From: Juglans regia
Taxonomy: Eukaryota > Streptophyta > Magnoliopsida > Fagales > Juglandaceae
Direction: 5' to 3'
Assembly (NCBI RefSeq): GCF_001411555.2
Contig: NC_049904.1
Location: 33,747,473-33,811,472 of the forward strand
Length of the DNA: 64,000 nucleotides
The position numbers and the translations under genes were made by a program. Shown one piece after another: positions 13,253-25,400 of the stretch; position 1 is the first letter of the stretch; every line of letters begins with the position of its first letter. Under the pieces are notes generated by a model, which ran no database searches, had not been told where the DNA came from, and saw only the letters and a list, made by a program, of their open reading frames with translations.

Positions 13253-13272
13253 TCATGGATGGTGCACCTTCA
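13160..13272. repeat. 60-bp-period tandem duplication over the DCP1 stop codon
   Basis: The segment 13220-13272 is repeated with about 80% identity at 13160-13212, exactly 60 bases away. Both share cagaaggaaa, ggtact-atggatggt and caccttca. On the minus strand the 13220-13272 copy holds the last codons and TGA stop of DCP1. The other copy lies in the 3' UTR. Confidence 0.75.
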
Positions 13273-16200
13273 CCAATGCTTTGTAAAACATATCAATAAA
13301 TTGATCGTCCTGGCAAAAGAACCGTTACATGAGTCAGCTGGTAATTTCAAAATTTTAAGCTAAGAGGCTTGGCATGTTGGGATTGAAGACATTCAAGAAT
13401 AAAGAAGCACGCGCCTAACCACTTGCTAAGTTGCAGGCTACAGTTTATGCACTAGGCAACTTATCATAAACCAATAACCCTCACCATATGAGCACATTAA
13501 TGCCTTGGCATTATCCTATATAACATGGTCATCTACAATGCGTTCCAAAATGGTTGACTTACTATATGAGCAAAATTATCACGTAAATATTGGACCAAAA
13601 TTATACAGTAAATATGGGAACGAATTAGATAATGGGGGAAACAAAGAAAAAAGAAGCTTAATGGAAACACCTGAACAAGCATCAGAAGGGCATCACGAAC
13701 TTTATCTCTGCTAATAAATGGTCCATCAATTTGAGGCGCAGAACTAGGAGTAAGAGACAGTGGTGGAGTGGGTGGTGGAAAGGGCTGAAGCATAGGAGTG
13801 CCATATGGGCGCTGCAAATTCAGAGGAGGATGCAGAGGAGCTGTTGGCACTGATGAAGAAATAGGTGGGATCATCAATGCAGATGAGGAGGAAGTGGTGG
13901 GTGAAAAAAATGAAGAGGGCTTCAGAAGATTAGTGACTTGATTGCTGCTTCTGATTGGATCAAGTGTGTCTTGGAGGGGGGTTGGATTGGATGAAGCCAA
14001 AAGAGAGAGTGATGGTACTTGTGGAGTTGGTGCAGGAGAGGAAACAACATTGGGCAAGTGAGACGATAAAGGGAGAGTTGCAGAAGAATGATAGATGGGC
14101 TGTGAAGAAGGTCTTGAGTTAGCTAGGTTTAAACCACCGCTTCCAATATTTGTAGCTGCCTGCAATAGTACGAGTGAAAAAATCTTGTCAGAAACGAGAC
14201 CAAACAAGTATGATATTCATTCCAAAGGAAAAAAGGCAAGAACGAGAAAATTAAGAGCATCTCATGTTAGCATGCAAGCATACAGTATCATGATTGAAAA
14301 AATAAAAAAAACTTACAGAATATAGTATGGAACATCCAAGCCAAGCCATGATTTTTATGTAAACCAGGAAGGAATAAATATATTTATGGAACCACATATC
14401 TTTATAGCAATAAATTTATTTTTCTTTTAATAAGTAATAATACTTGATTAGAAAAAGAAGAAGCAAAAGGCACATCTAGGTATGCGGTGTGTATACATTG
14501 TATACAAGAAAATCACCTATCTAGAAGAGGAAACGATAAAAGAAAATCATAAAAAGAGCTGGCACATTAAAGTCTACAGAGGCTGTCCAGAGGAATACGG
14601 TATTAAAAAATAAAGAAAGCTTTCAATCACTCCCAAAAATTTATGCATTACATCCACCTCAGGCTAATTCAGTGTCTTTATAATGCATGGAAAAGCCCAA
14701 CGACGGATAAACTAATTTTACAGTTATACCATATAATGCATGGTTTTTTCTTTTATTTGCAAAAGCAGTAAAAGCTTTCAGGACAATCTGAAAGACTATC
14801 TTAGATCCCATCCACAATCATTACACACTTATTTCATCTCAGGATGCGAGCGAGCAACAAATTCTTTTGGCTAACAAAAACAAGTTCATTTGACATCTTC
14901 ACTACAACCCCAAAAGAAAAGAAAAGAAAAAAGACTATAACAATGTGCACGAAAAAAATCCTTGACAATAATTAGAATTAGGCCTTAACAGAAAAACTAA
15001 TGATTAGAGACTAACTCTCTAGCTACAAGTTCAATATTCAGAAATGGAGTTAACTGTCTCAAAAAGAACAATACCACTGCTCCAAACTAATGTTAAAATT
15101 GAAGAGAGAATATTAAGAATCAATGGTAAACTAGAACATACACCAAAAATGCTCTGAAAGGAAGAATCTTCGGGAGCATCAGGGGCAGTTGATGATGGCT
15201 CCAGAGGACCCTCCATCACCGACATGGTTGGGACTGCTTCAAGTTCCTCAAACTCACTGAGTGTAGGAAAAGATTGAGGGGGCCAAAAAGAAGAAAGTAA
15301 GAAAGAGAATTAGTCATGATATTATGGCCAGCTTAAAATCAACATGATCAAATTATGGATACAACTAGCACCGATTATTGCTAAATAATTTCTTTTAATA
15401 AGTAATTACTAATATTATCAATGAAAAGTTATGGGGATGTTACCCAAGTACACACAGAGTATAGGAAAGGCACCTAAGATTATTACAAGTATTATCTGGC
15501 AAACACATTGTGAGTACCCAAGGACCAACATAAAAATCATCCTAATCTTAGCATCTGCCTCACTTTGAAAAGGAATACATATAATAACAATTTTATGACT
15601 CATATGGTCACCTTTTGCTTGGAGATACTTTTGACTTTGAAGGAACTTTCGAATATGCATTGAGAATCCTGTAGAAAAAACATGACAATGTCGGTCATAA
15701 AGCATCTACTTAACATCTTGATCTCAACGGCAGAATTGCAATGCAATTCCTTTATACAACATAAACATGTATAGCATCCAAGTTTGGTTTTAAAATAAGA
15801 AAATACAATACAAACATACATTAGCATAAATGAGAAAGTGATATAGGGAGTATATTCAAATCCAAACACACAAGCATCCCAAGGCACTCTGGTAATTTTC
15901 AAAAAAACCTTGCATCTAAGTTATCTACATTGTTCTGTCCATCAATATGCAGTACAAGCTGGGATGTTTAAAAAAGAAGTTAACAAGCAACAACACAACT
16001 AACTGAGCCAGGTAAGGAAAAAAATGTACCTAGTAAATAGATTTGCAACATCCTCACACTCCCGTGGATTGTAAAACCAAATACCATTAACTTCTTGGGA
16101 TGCATTCCGATACAACAGGTAGGGAACCTGAACTTCATACTCAAAATCTCCCAATAGATTCTCCACTAGGTTATCTGTTAACAAAAAATAAAATAAAAAA

Positions 16201-17611
16201 GAGGTTAAAATGAAAATAGAAATAAGCGATAGAACATGTGTGAAGACCCAGTTGAGATCCATCTGGGCATTTCGAAGAAATCAAACTAGGAAACAAAAAC
16301 TACTGTAGCTTTATTTCCAGCAGGTAACCAACCACAGGTGTCTTTTAACAATTAAATCAAGTTATCAGCTTGCAAGAAAACTCTGGATAATCATGTGATC
16401 ACGCACTTCTTTCTGGTGAATTTCTCGGTTTGTTCACTATGGTATGATCCCAAGTGTAGTAGAGAAGGTAAGAGGCTAAAGAGACTTCTTTTATATGGTT
16501 ATGGCAATACGTGCGTAGCCCTATTCACCATATTGTACAACATCAAATAATCCGCCATGCTCCCTTCATATCAAATGGGCCTTGATTTTTCTATTGGACC
16601 ATGCTACTCGGACCGATATTTAACTGAGTTAGTCGACTAATAAGTGCAAATGCACTTTTTTTATTTTTTTCCCTTTTCTTTCAATCATTTTTTATACATC
16701 TTTAAACATTTTTAAAAAAAAAATACCAATTCACTAATAGTCATTTCCTAAATCATTAAATAAAAATAAATAAAAAATTCAATTGGTCACTTTTGTCTGT
16801 TCAACTAGCATTTTCCTTTTCTATTCTATTCAAAGAAACTACCAAGATTTACCACGGAATTGGAAAAAAAATCCATACACCTGCGATCAATATTGATTGA
16901 AATACTTCATATCCATTTAAACAGCACAAACGTTATCATCTTTAACGTTATAAAACTATAAAATCCGAACCTGTGTTACGCCGATTCATTACAATGAATT
17001 GGAACCGCGGTTGAGTGTTCCTAAAAACAATAACAATGGCAACAACAGCATTAGCAAGGCAGCCAAATTTGTGCACGTGATCACATAAAGTTTAACACGA
17101 AACTATATGAACGGCATAAATATTAAATCTTCACCCCGAACATAACAAAAATATCACCTCTTAACGACAAAAAGAGATCCTTCAACGTCTTTGCGACTCT
17201 GCAACCGCCCAATTTATTTTTTTTAGAAATAATAATTAAACAAATGGAAAAATATGTCGCGTAATTGCTTTAATAAGAGCTAAGAAATGGCATTAAGTAA
17301 GCCAAACAACGGTAGCAGGAATAGTTACGTTGAGGTTTTTTTCGATCAACAGATACGAAAAAATCTAAGATTCCAAACTTTTAATTTTCTTCCACTTTCC
17401 CACATTTACGTAGCAAGAAGAAAGAGTGGAATAATAAAATTGAGAAGCCCACCCATTGGTTGCTCTCGATATTGAACTCGTAGAACGTGACATGCGCCGC
17501 GGTGATCAAAATCTCTTCGATGAAGGGATCCATTCTCTGGAGCACGGTGAGGTTGAGCATTTTGGTGCTCTGCTGGTCGAGATTCGGCATCAATTTTCCG
17601 GTCTGAGACAT
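13253..17611 (-). CDS. DCP1: mRNA-decapping enzyme subunit DCP1
   Basis: Eight exons with GT-AG borders, 17453-17611, 17158-17198, 16971-17020, 16030-16174, 15612-15668, 15142-15256, 13671-14159 and 13253-13309, give 370 residues, about the size of Arabidopsis DCP1. The N terminus (MSQTGKLMPNLDQQST) and the EVH1/PH-like domain at about residues 1-130 are typical, with LQRMDPFIEEILITAAHVTF, RFQFIVMNRRNT, LLGDFEYEVQVPYLLYRN and GIWFYNPRECEDVANLF. A Pro/Ser-rich linker fills exon 7. The C terminus has DALLMLVQ, then DDQFIDMFYKAL, the helix that mediates DCP1 trimerisation. DCP1 activates the DCP2 Nudix enzyme, which removes the 5' cap from mRNA in cytoplasmic P-bodies. For exon 6, the donor GGT|GTATGT was chosen over G|GTGTAT because it gives a clean junction (IFG|AATNIG). 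Introns 5 and 6 contain LINE-tail remnants. Confidence 0.93.
14418..14540 (-). mobile_element. LINE 3'-tail remnant in DCP1 intron 6
   Basis: On the plus strand this reads ttttcttttaataagta..., then 'gtatacattgtatacaag'. It is the reverse complement of the LINE tail seen elsewhere in the window (…cttgtatac… ending TTACTTAT plus poly-A). It is heavily diverged. Confidence 0.4.
15388..15470 (-). mobile_element. LINE 3'-tail remnant in DCP1 intron 5
   Basis: The sequence tttcttttaataagtaatt... acccaagtacacacagagtat is the reverse complement of the tail 'gtgtacttgggctatgcc...' shared by the LINE copies in SPY introns. Only the 3' end is present. Confidence 0.5.
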
Positions 17612-17989
17612 ATTTTCACTGCACGGAGAAAAGCCCTAAATCCTATAGTTTCCTTGCGGAGTTTCCTTTCTATTTACTTTCCCGGGAAAGTTGAGACAGC
17701 AACGTGAGTTCTGCTGAGCTTGCAAATTAGATCTGAGTCCTTGTAGTATGCTGATTAAATTACCGTAATAACCCTGATCTCGTTGGATTTTCAGTCTTTT
17801 CATTTCTTTTCTTTTCTTTTGAGAATCGCTTTAGCCGCAACTGAATTTTGAAAATCTCGGACGGTGATTTGAAATTTTGAAAATAGAATAACTTATATAC
17901 GGGAAGAAATTTTTTTAACTGTACTCTTATTTAGCTATTCTCCTATACATACTCATTCTTGTTTTTTTATTTGTTTTTATGGCAATATA

Positions 17990-18815
17990 TAAGGTTGTAA
18001 TCAGCCTAATTTGGTCCCATTTTGAATAAAATTTAGAATCGAATTAGTATATACCGATTTTACATTTTTAAGAACTAATTCCACACCAATTATCCCATAA
18101 ATCGATACTTTCAGTTTTATCAATTTTTTCGATTTAGTTTCCTAATTTTAATATATTATATAATATAAATAATAATATATTATAATATGAAAAAGTCTTC
18201 TTACAAGCGATTTTGAGCACCAAATCGCACACCAATATTGACATATAAGGCATCTATTTAATGAAATAGATGATCTTTTTTTCTCTCAAAATTTTTCTTT
18301 TTTAATTTTTCTTCTCAATAAAAAAATGTCATGTAATCGTTGGTACGTAGTTTTGTGCGCTTGTACCTAGCAAGGCTCTTATATACTATAATATTATAGT
18401 GATAATATATTGTAGTATATTATAATATATATTATAATTGTATTATAGATTATAATGATATATTATAATATATAATGATATATTATTAGTATAACTATTA
18501 ATACAATAAACTATAATGATATAAGATTTTAAAATTAAATATTATATTAATTAGTAATTTATCATATTATAAAAAATTATTTTATATATAATTATATATT
18601 ATATATAAAAATTATATATAATATAAAAAATTATAATATATATAAACCGGTTCAGTTTGGTTCAATCTAATTTTAGAAAAAGAAAAATCAAAACCGAGCC
18701 TATTATGACCGGATTTAAGAAAAATAAAACTGGTACTGGACCAAACCAAACTTGATACCGGACCTAACCCACCGGTTCGGTCCAATCTATTGGTTCACTG
18801 ATTTTTTTTTAACAC
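17990..18815. repeat. Degenerate repeat with 'aaccggttcggtttggt'-type end
   Basis: The right part (18645-18815) is rich in aaccggttcagtttggtt, accggttcggtcc and related words. The left part (17995-18120) carries the facing AT-rich counterpart (cctaatttggtccc, aaatcgatact). Plant genomes carry many decayed elements with such 'accggttcggt' ends. The interior is AT dinucleotide-like. No open frame is supported. Confidence 0.4.
18190..18372. repeat. MITE, family C, copy 1
   Basis: The left end is cttacaagcgattttgagcacc...cacaccaatattgacat. The right end, read backwards, is gctaggtacaagcgcacaaaac...taccaacg. These make imperfect inverted repeats of about 45 bases. A second copy with the same ends is at 43022-43240. 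Confidence 0.6.
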
Positions 18816-19447
18816 CCCTAGCAGTACATAATAGAGATGCCGATCTCTTAAGGCAACCAAATTATCAAGGCCAATCACTCCGGGACATTTTGACTTGGAT
18901 TAATCTTGTTAAGAACACATATAAACATGACAAAACTCCCCTCTCATGGAAATTATGAACAATGGACAACTCCCATGTTCAAATTCAACATTATACATTA
19001 TAAATCCTTTTTATTAGTTGAGGAAGTGTTAAGAGACATAAGTATTGTTCGGTTTTATCCAACAGTTGTGCCTCGTGCTAGTCGCTACGAGTAGTTCTAT
19101 AAATAGGGACCAAGTGTGCAATAATTGCACTATTTTTTTTTATCCTCTGTCAAATACTAACTCAGAAGACAAACACCCTAACTCCCTAAGGGATTCTCAC
19201 CAAATTGATCACAATCAAACAGATCAGACATCAAAAGGAAAAAACAAAGCATGGGTTGGAATAGTTACTTGCACTCAAATATTCAAATGTGCATAAATAA
19301 AATACAATAATTTTCATTATAACGCTTGCCATGCACACAGCGAAGCAAGTTAATTAACACTTACCAAAGAGTTCAAAAGAAACATCGAAATAACTTCATC
19401 AGACAATACAACACTCAAATATATTTAAGCACTTTCCCATGATCTTC

Positions 19448-20296
19448 TTAAGCCTTTCGGATGGCCAAAGCAGACAGAAGAATAAGGAACATGAACACAA
19501 CAACCGAAACAAACGATGCCACCACAGCCCCACTGACTTTCTGGCAGAAATCACCAAATTGCTGGCAAATAGCGAGCCAATTCGTGTTGGGATTGCCATT
19601 GTGAGCCAAGTAGACTATGGCAGCAGCCGCAGCACCAGCAGAAGTGTTTAGAGTAAGTGCCACCTAAAATCGAATTAAGGCCATAGATTTTCAGTACTTC
19701 CAAATGAAAAAAAAAAAAAAAAAAAGTGATGGAAAATGAAAATTGTTTATGATGCCAAGTTAAATGGCTGAGGAGGTAACTTACTGTGTCCAAAATGAGT
19801 AGCAGTAGTCTTGGTGCGACTGCATGGGGACGAACAATGGATACTATGGAAAAAGGAAGGGAGAGTACAAGGTAGCCACTAACTATTGCCATTGCAATGA
19901 CGAAAAACCTGCATGTTTTGAATGTCATGATGAGCATTTTGGTCCCAATTGTTCGTCAAAACTTGATTATACAAACCAATAGCAAAGGAGAAATAGCTAG
20001 AGAGAGAGTGAGAGAGAGATGAAAAATACGTACTGAAAAGTGGGTAAATCATCATAACTGGCTTCGAACTGGAAGAACTGTGTGAAGAAGGGAAGAGTCT
20101 CATCACTAGTACCCATGGTGGATGCGGCTGCCAGAGCAGCCACTATAGCTCCTAACCTCAAAATGAAGTCGAAAATGGCGACTCCTCTTTTCCATCCGCC
20201 TTTCTCTTGCTTGGCAACTGCGATAAGAGGCGCTTTTCCTTTGGCAATGGCGCTCGACTCTGGAACATCAATTGTGGTTGAATCACCGCTCCTCAT
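19448..20296 (-). CDS. CASP: Casparian strip membrane domain protein (CASP)
   Basis: Three exons, 20034-20296, 19785-19908 and 19448-19663, with GT-AG borders give 200 residues, the standard CASP size. The start is the ATG at 20296 ([20 protein letters not shown]). An upstream extension in frame is ignored because it lacks the conserved N terminus. Four membrane helices are visible, near residues 44-66, 89-111, 120-145 and 172-195. The invariant Arg in helix 1 (FILRLGAI) and Asp in helix 3 (LLILDT) are present. Extracellular loop 1 has the CASP signature ([20 protein letters not shown], then PTFQFF), and loop 2 has [16 protein letters not shown] with two cysteines. CASPs form a plasma-membrane scaffold in root endodermis that recruits the lignin-polymerising machinery of the Casparian strip. 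The loop 1 signature places it among true CASPs rather than CASP-like proteins. Confidence 0.95.
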
Positions 20297-20411
20297 TTCT
20301 GTGACGAAAACGAGTGATAAAATAATACGTAAAAGCTGGTGATGAGAAATGTTGATTAATTGAGAAAGACTCTGAAACTGTTGCTGATGAGAATGGCTAA
20401 AATAAAGAACA

Positions 20412-20418
20412 TTATATA
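20412..20418 (-). promoter_or_regulatory. Probable TATA box of the CASP gene
   Basis: TATATAA on the minus strand lies 116-122 bases before the CASP ATG at 20296, a normal distance for a plant core promoter. Confidence 0.45.
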
Positions 20419-21032
20419 GAGTCTCACAAAGATATTGGCTCATGAAGAAGACTGATTTTATTCATGGATACTAAGAAACTAGTTGGGGGAGTTGCTAACC
20501 CTTTTTCATTAAATCGAGTTTTTAATCAGAAAGTAAGTACTACTTGAGAATCATGCATGACAGGCAGATCAACGTAAAATTAGTTGCTCCAACTTCAATA
20601 ATCAAGTCAACCTTTTCCACCTTCATAAAATAAGTTTTTGACTACAGTTTCCTAGCTGGCTTTTATATAATTTAAATAAGTCCTCTATTTTATCTTAAAT
20701 TCTTTTATTTTCGATCACAAATTAAGTTAATGTGTTGCATTTTCCGATATGATAAGGGATGAAAAAATATACTATAAATTAATTGGCAGTATTATTCGTT
20801 TATTTAAATCAAAATTGCCAATGATCTATTGAATCTAAGAAAGTTTCTTATTCTCTCCCAATCAGCCAACTAATCCACGCAGAGTCTCCCTAATCCAACA
20901 ATGAATGTCCGGATGATCTTAATTCCCAACCCACTTCTCCCGTTATCGATCCTTATTTGTTTCAGGTAAAGCCACATTATTGAAGGAAGAGGGAAAAAAA
21001 AATATACTAATATCCTTACACTATTCTCATTT

Positions 21033-21219
21033 GGTTATACGCAGTTCAGATAAGATGAAATGAGATATTTTGTTAAAAGTTGAATAAAATATTGTTATAA
21101 TATTATTTTTATTTTAGAATTTGAAAAAGTTAAATTATTTATTATATTTTGTGTGAAAATTTTAAAAAATTATAATAATTACATGAGATGAGATGAAAGG
21201 TTACGCCTAAAGGCCAGCC
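21033..21219. repeat. MITE, family A, copy 2
   Basis: It starts with ctcatttggttatacgc..agataagatgaaatgagat. The AT core has 'tagaatttgaaaaagttaaat' and 'ttatattttgtgtgaaaat'. It ends with catgagatgagatgaaagg...cctaaagg. It is a diverged relative of the element at 8487-8670, in the opposite orientation. Confidence 0.6.
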
Positions 21220-21468
21220 AATAATCGAGTGCTTTGTCATTTTTTATGTTGAAAACAATACGTTTCATGACATTATGACTAAGCCCCGGCAGATTTCCTT
21301 CAAAGATCAATAGACCCGAAAAGAAAGAAAGAAAGTACAAATGTTTATTCTTTTCTTGAAGTTACTGATCCGAGACACAAATCACGTAATAGAAAGGTAC
21401 GATGAGATTAAAATAGGTACCTTAGAAGAAATAAGATAAATTTTAAGGAATTTGATGATTTGGTGAAA

Positions 21469-21645
21469 GAGAAATGATTGTTACAATTGTGAGCGTATAA
21501 GCGACGTATAATCATTTTGAAAAAAGTGAATAAATACATGACTCATTTGAAAAAAAAAATTAATTTTTTAATAGTAGACTCTTCTATTTTTCAAAGTGAC
21601 TGTACGTCACTTGTATATTCCACGACTGTATATAACATTACTTCT
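21469..21645. repeat. MITE, family B, copy 2
   Basis: The ends form inverted repeats (gaaatgattgtt...gcgtataagcgacgtat against gtatattccacgactgtata..cattacttc). The interior shares 'ttaattttttaatagtagact' and 'tttttcaaagtgactgtacg' with 8047-8218. Confidence 0.6.
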
Positions 21646-21719
21646 AGTAAAAAACGGAGAAAGGAAAAAAGAAAAATAAAAGGAAACAATGCCCTTTTCT
21701 TCTAAAGAGTTTTTAGATA

Positions 21720-22400
21720 AGAAAGGTCCATGGATAACATGCCTTGGGTAAAGTTTTTGCTTCATCCTTTAAGACTCAACCCCTCCCATGCACCGGCATT
21801 CCCAGGGCTTTCCAAATTCGTGTCGGGTTGAGTTTCAACGAAAAAAGACTACTCAACAGTACAAAAGTACATATAAAAGTTGGACTCGTTGAAAACAATT
21901 GGTAGATCGAATTCGGGCAGGTGTTTTTCTTTTCCAGATCACGTTCACGAAAGTGAACTCGAGTTTACTTACGCATACCTATATATAATGGCATCCGTAA
22001 TCAGAGAAGCATGCCATGCATAAAACATAAACAAAAACTCTCTTCACAATATACATGCCACCACATTAGTTCCTCCTATAGTTCAGGTTAAAAAATGTCA
22101 TTCAGCTAGATAAGAGTAGAAGCTAATAGCATCTTCACCTCTTTCCTTTCTCTATTTCTAGTTCTTGCACAGGAGAAAATAAAAGTAAAAATTAAGGGCC
22201 ATTGCCAGAATTCTCTCCCCGAAAAATGTCATCCTATGCAAGGATTGCCCCTGGGTTGCCGCAACAGTTACCACCAGCCTCAGTTTCAGTAGCAGCGGCC
22301 AACTAAAATTATACACCACAGGAGTTCAACCCCGACAAGGGTAATGCAGTTTCAAACGGTAGATACCACAGATCATATGCAACGTCTATTAAACTCAAGT
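21720..22400. other. Spacer and probable SPY 3' UTR
   Basis: This lies between the CASP promoter side and the SPY stop codon. The part nearest 22400 is probably SPY 3' UTR. Nothing else is recognisable. Confidence 0.4.
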
Positions 22401-25400
22401 TCATCTTGGCTTGCCTGATTTGATGTTTTGAATCAACTGACCACCGTTTTCTTCAGAAGTGGGCACATTCGGCAGGGATGGTAGAGGCGGAGTAAAGCCA
22501 TTGATCTTGACACGTCCAGGAGGGCTTTCTCTTGAATTTCTATTCTTTGTTGGTTCTGAAAGTTTAATAGATGATTCTTCAGCAACCACTGGCTGTTCTA
22601 GCATTTTCATGTGCCTTAAAGATGGTACGTCACCTTTGCAGTATCTGTGCCACATGTTTCGGTATGCTGATTCAAGACCATGGGTAAAGTTTGTTCCATC
22701 ACATACAGGAGACTTGGACATAAGGCCACGGAGAGACATCCTCAAATTTGAGAGTGCTGTTATGTCAGAGGCCAACTGCAGTGCCAATTGGACATATTCA
22801 TCTTCATTTTTGGCAATGAGATGTCCCAAACCTAAATCACATCAGGGAGAAGCTCACTTTAATTGGGAGGTCAGAATAAAAATATACCGAAAGAAACAAC
22901 AAATACAGTCACCACTGTTAGTGCAATACCAAAAGGCTGAAAACCCGAACTAGCCAGCTTGCACTGTTATTCTTTTTTCATTAAATTACAATATTGATAT
23001 TTATGCCCCCACTAATGAGTTGAATCGTTGACACGTGGCATTTTTGTGCTTTGGACTACCAAGAATTAGATCTTTAGAAGATATCTACATTTAAAATCTT
23101 GGGGATGACTGTAAGGGAATGAAAAGACAATTTTATCTTTGTGCTCTCCTTCCTATCCATACAACTTGCCCACAGATGTTTAAATATACCACAGTAATGT
23201 TTGAGAACACGCAAAAGACAAGACACTAGATGCATATTAATCAAAGTGTGATAGGGAACTTCCTCACCAACTTTGCCGAGAAGACTCACGCCAACATTGT
23301 GAGCATGCACTGAACCAGCCATAGTGATACAAGGGACACCCATGTACAAAGATTCGCATGTTGTAGTCGTTCCAGCATAGGGAAAAGTATCCAAACTGCA
23401 TACAGAGAATGTGTAAGAATCTATAAACAGGATGCATAGGAGAAGCCACAAGAAATTTTTTCCTTATAAATAAGTGGAGATTTTATTAAAAAAAAAAATA
23501 CAAAAGGCATAGCCTAAATATACAAGAAGCAAAGCATCAAAAAGAAAGCGGAGATTTCACTCATGATCCTCAAAATGTCTATCATCCGTTTCCCTCCAAA
23601 TACACCAACTAGACAAAGGGGAACATCTTCCACATTATTGCAATTTGTGGACTCCCATATAACCCTCTCCAATTGACAAAGAGATCTACTATACTTCTGA
23701 CCATAAGCCAAGCCAAGCCAACTTGATTGAAAACATCATTACACAATGTAATGGCAATCTCACAATGAAGGAAAAGATCATTTACATATTACCCACTCTT
23801 TTTTGCACATGCAGCACTTAATCTGTCACAATAACAGGAAAAGAAGAGATGGTTAAGAGATTCCTCTTCCTGCCCACACAGAACATAGCTATGCACTATT
23901 TCCAGTTCACTGATAAGGAAGATAGAGTAACAAATTCCCACATTTAAATCATGTGGCAGATATACTAATACCCTACCCCCATCCATCTGGAATTCTTGAT
24001 CCAAACCCTTCACTACCGGGTGAATGAGAAAGAATAGAATCAAGGGCATGCTCCTTGTACAACCCAGCGAAGAGTTAGTGAGGGCCAGAGTGAATATCAT
24101 ATGTAGTGTACTTCCACCATCAAGCAGGACCCCAGATATAAGAGTGCACTAAATCAGAAAGAGAAGCAGAAACAGATGTATTAGACTTCATACATTTTGA
24201 ATGCTTTCCCATTCAAGACATGCACTACCAATTTATTGTCCATGGTCAGGGTTTTTCCTAGAGCGGCTGTCCAGGGGAAAAAAACTGCTCTTAGGGTGCC
24301 TTGGTCCACCAAGTTTTCCTCTAAGGAAATGGGTTACCAACTTAAAGTATAAGGGCCTTATAAAAAGATCAGACAATGAACTTCCCTTTCTTGGTAGGAG
24401 CCCAAAGCATTTTGTCTGCACCTCCAAGACGCAATCTAGTAGAAAAACTCTTTGAAGGCATCAACCTCTTAGTCATGGACTGCTCTGAAAAACAAATTAT
24501 GATTCCATTAAGAAGAGCCACGAGAGAACTCCAATATCAGCAACGGAATCCTCATGCGTACGTGGAATACTATACACCTCCGAGAAAGCTTTCTTAAGGG
24601 CATTGCTACCAAACCATAAATCACGTCAAAATCTAGTCCTAGAGCTGTCAACCACATCAAGTCTAGTATGACCATAAAACACCCCCCACTCTCTTTTGAA
24701 ATTCTCCCATAAGCCCATCTCATATGACCATGTATCTCATTAGAACACCATCTACCCCAAGCACAACCAACTGAAAGTCTAGAATACTTGTTACTATCAA
24801 ATCACTCCCTTCTGCACTCACTTTGTCTCACACTTAAAAAAAAAATTCACATTCAAGGCATCCTGGAGAGCCACTCTGGTCGAATCTTAGCAGGTATTGG
24901 ATGCAGTCACTAAGATAAAAACAAATTAAAGCCAATGCAGGCCAAAACAAGGAGTATATGGTGAGGTCACGAGTTCAATCCTATTGAGGCGCATGAGTTA
25001 CATTATTACTGTTGGGGAAAAAAAGCAATAATGATTAGTGATGAAAGATACAATATCTAGTTTCTACAGATAGCAAAATGTGAACAAATAAGAATTAAGT
25101 TTTTTTCACCAGACTTTTTTTTTTTTATCGATAAACAAAATTTTATTGAGCATTTTTTTTCACCAGACTTAGAAGTTCAAGGAATGCAAGTTGAATTTTA
25201 CCTGATGTCCATCAGAGAATATGCTTGCAAGTGATCATGGTTAAGAAGAATCAGTGGCAGAAGATCAACACGTAGAGGTTCTAATCCCAGTTGCTCCAGT
25301 GTTAGAAGAAATCTCTTTCTTACACTATCACAACAAAAAGGCTTACATTTTACCACAAGGCGAGAATTTGGAACAGCACATAGAATCCTTGCCCAAACTT

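Noticed and set aside
20082..20342. Plus-strand open frame of 86 codons over CASP exon 1
   Set aside because: Antisense shadow of the CASP reading frame, with no independent support.
22459..22953. Plus-strand open frame of 164 codons over the last SPY exon
   Set aside because: Antisense to SPY exon 17 and running into its intron. The SPY frame is clearly the real one.
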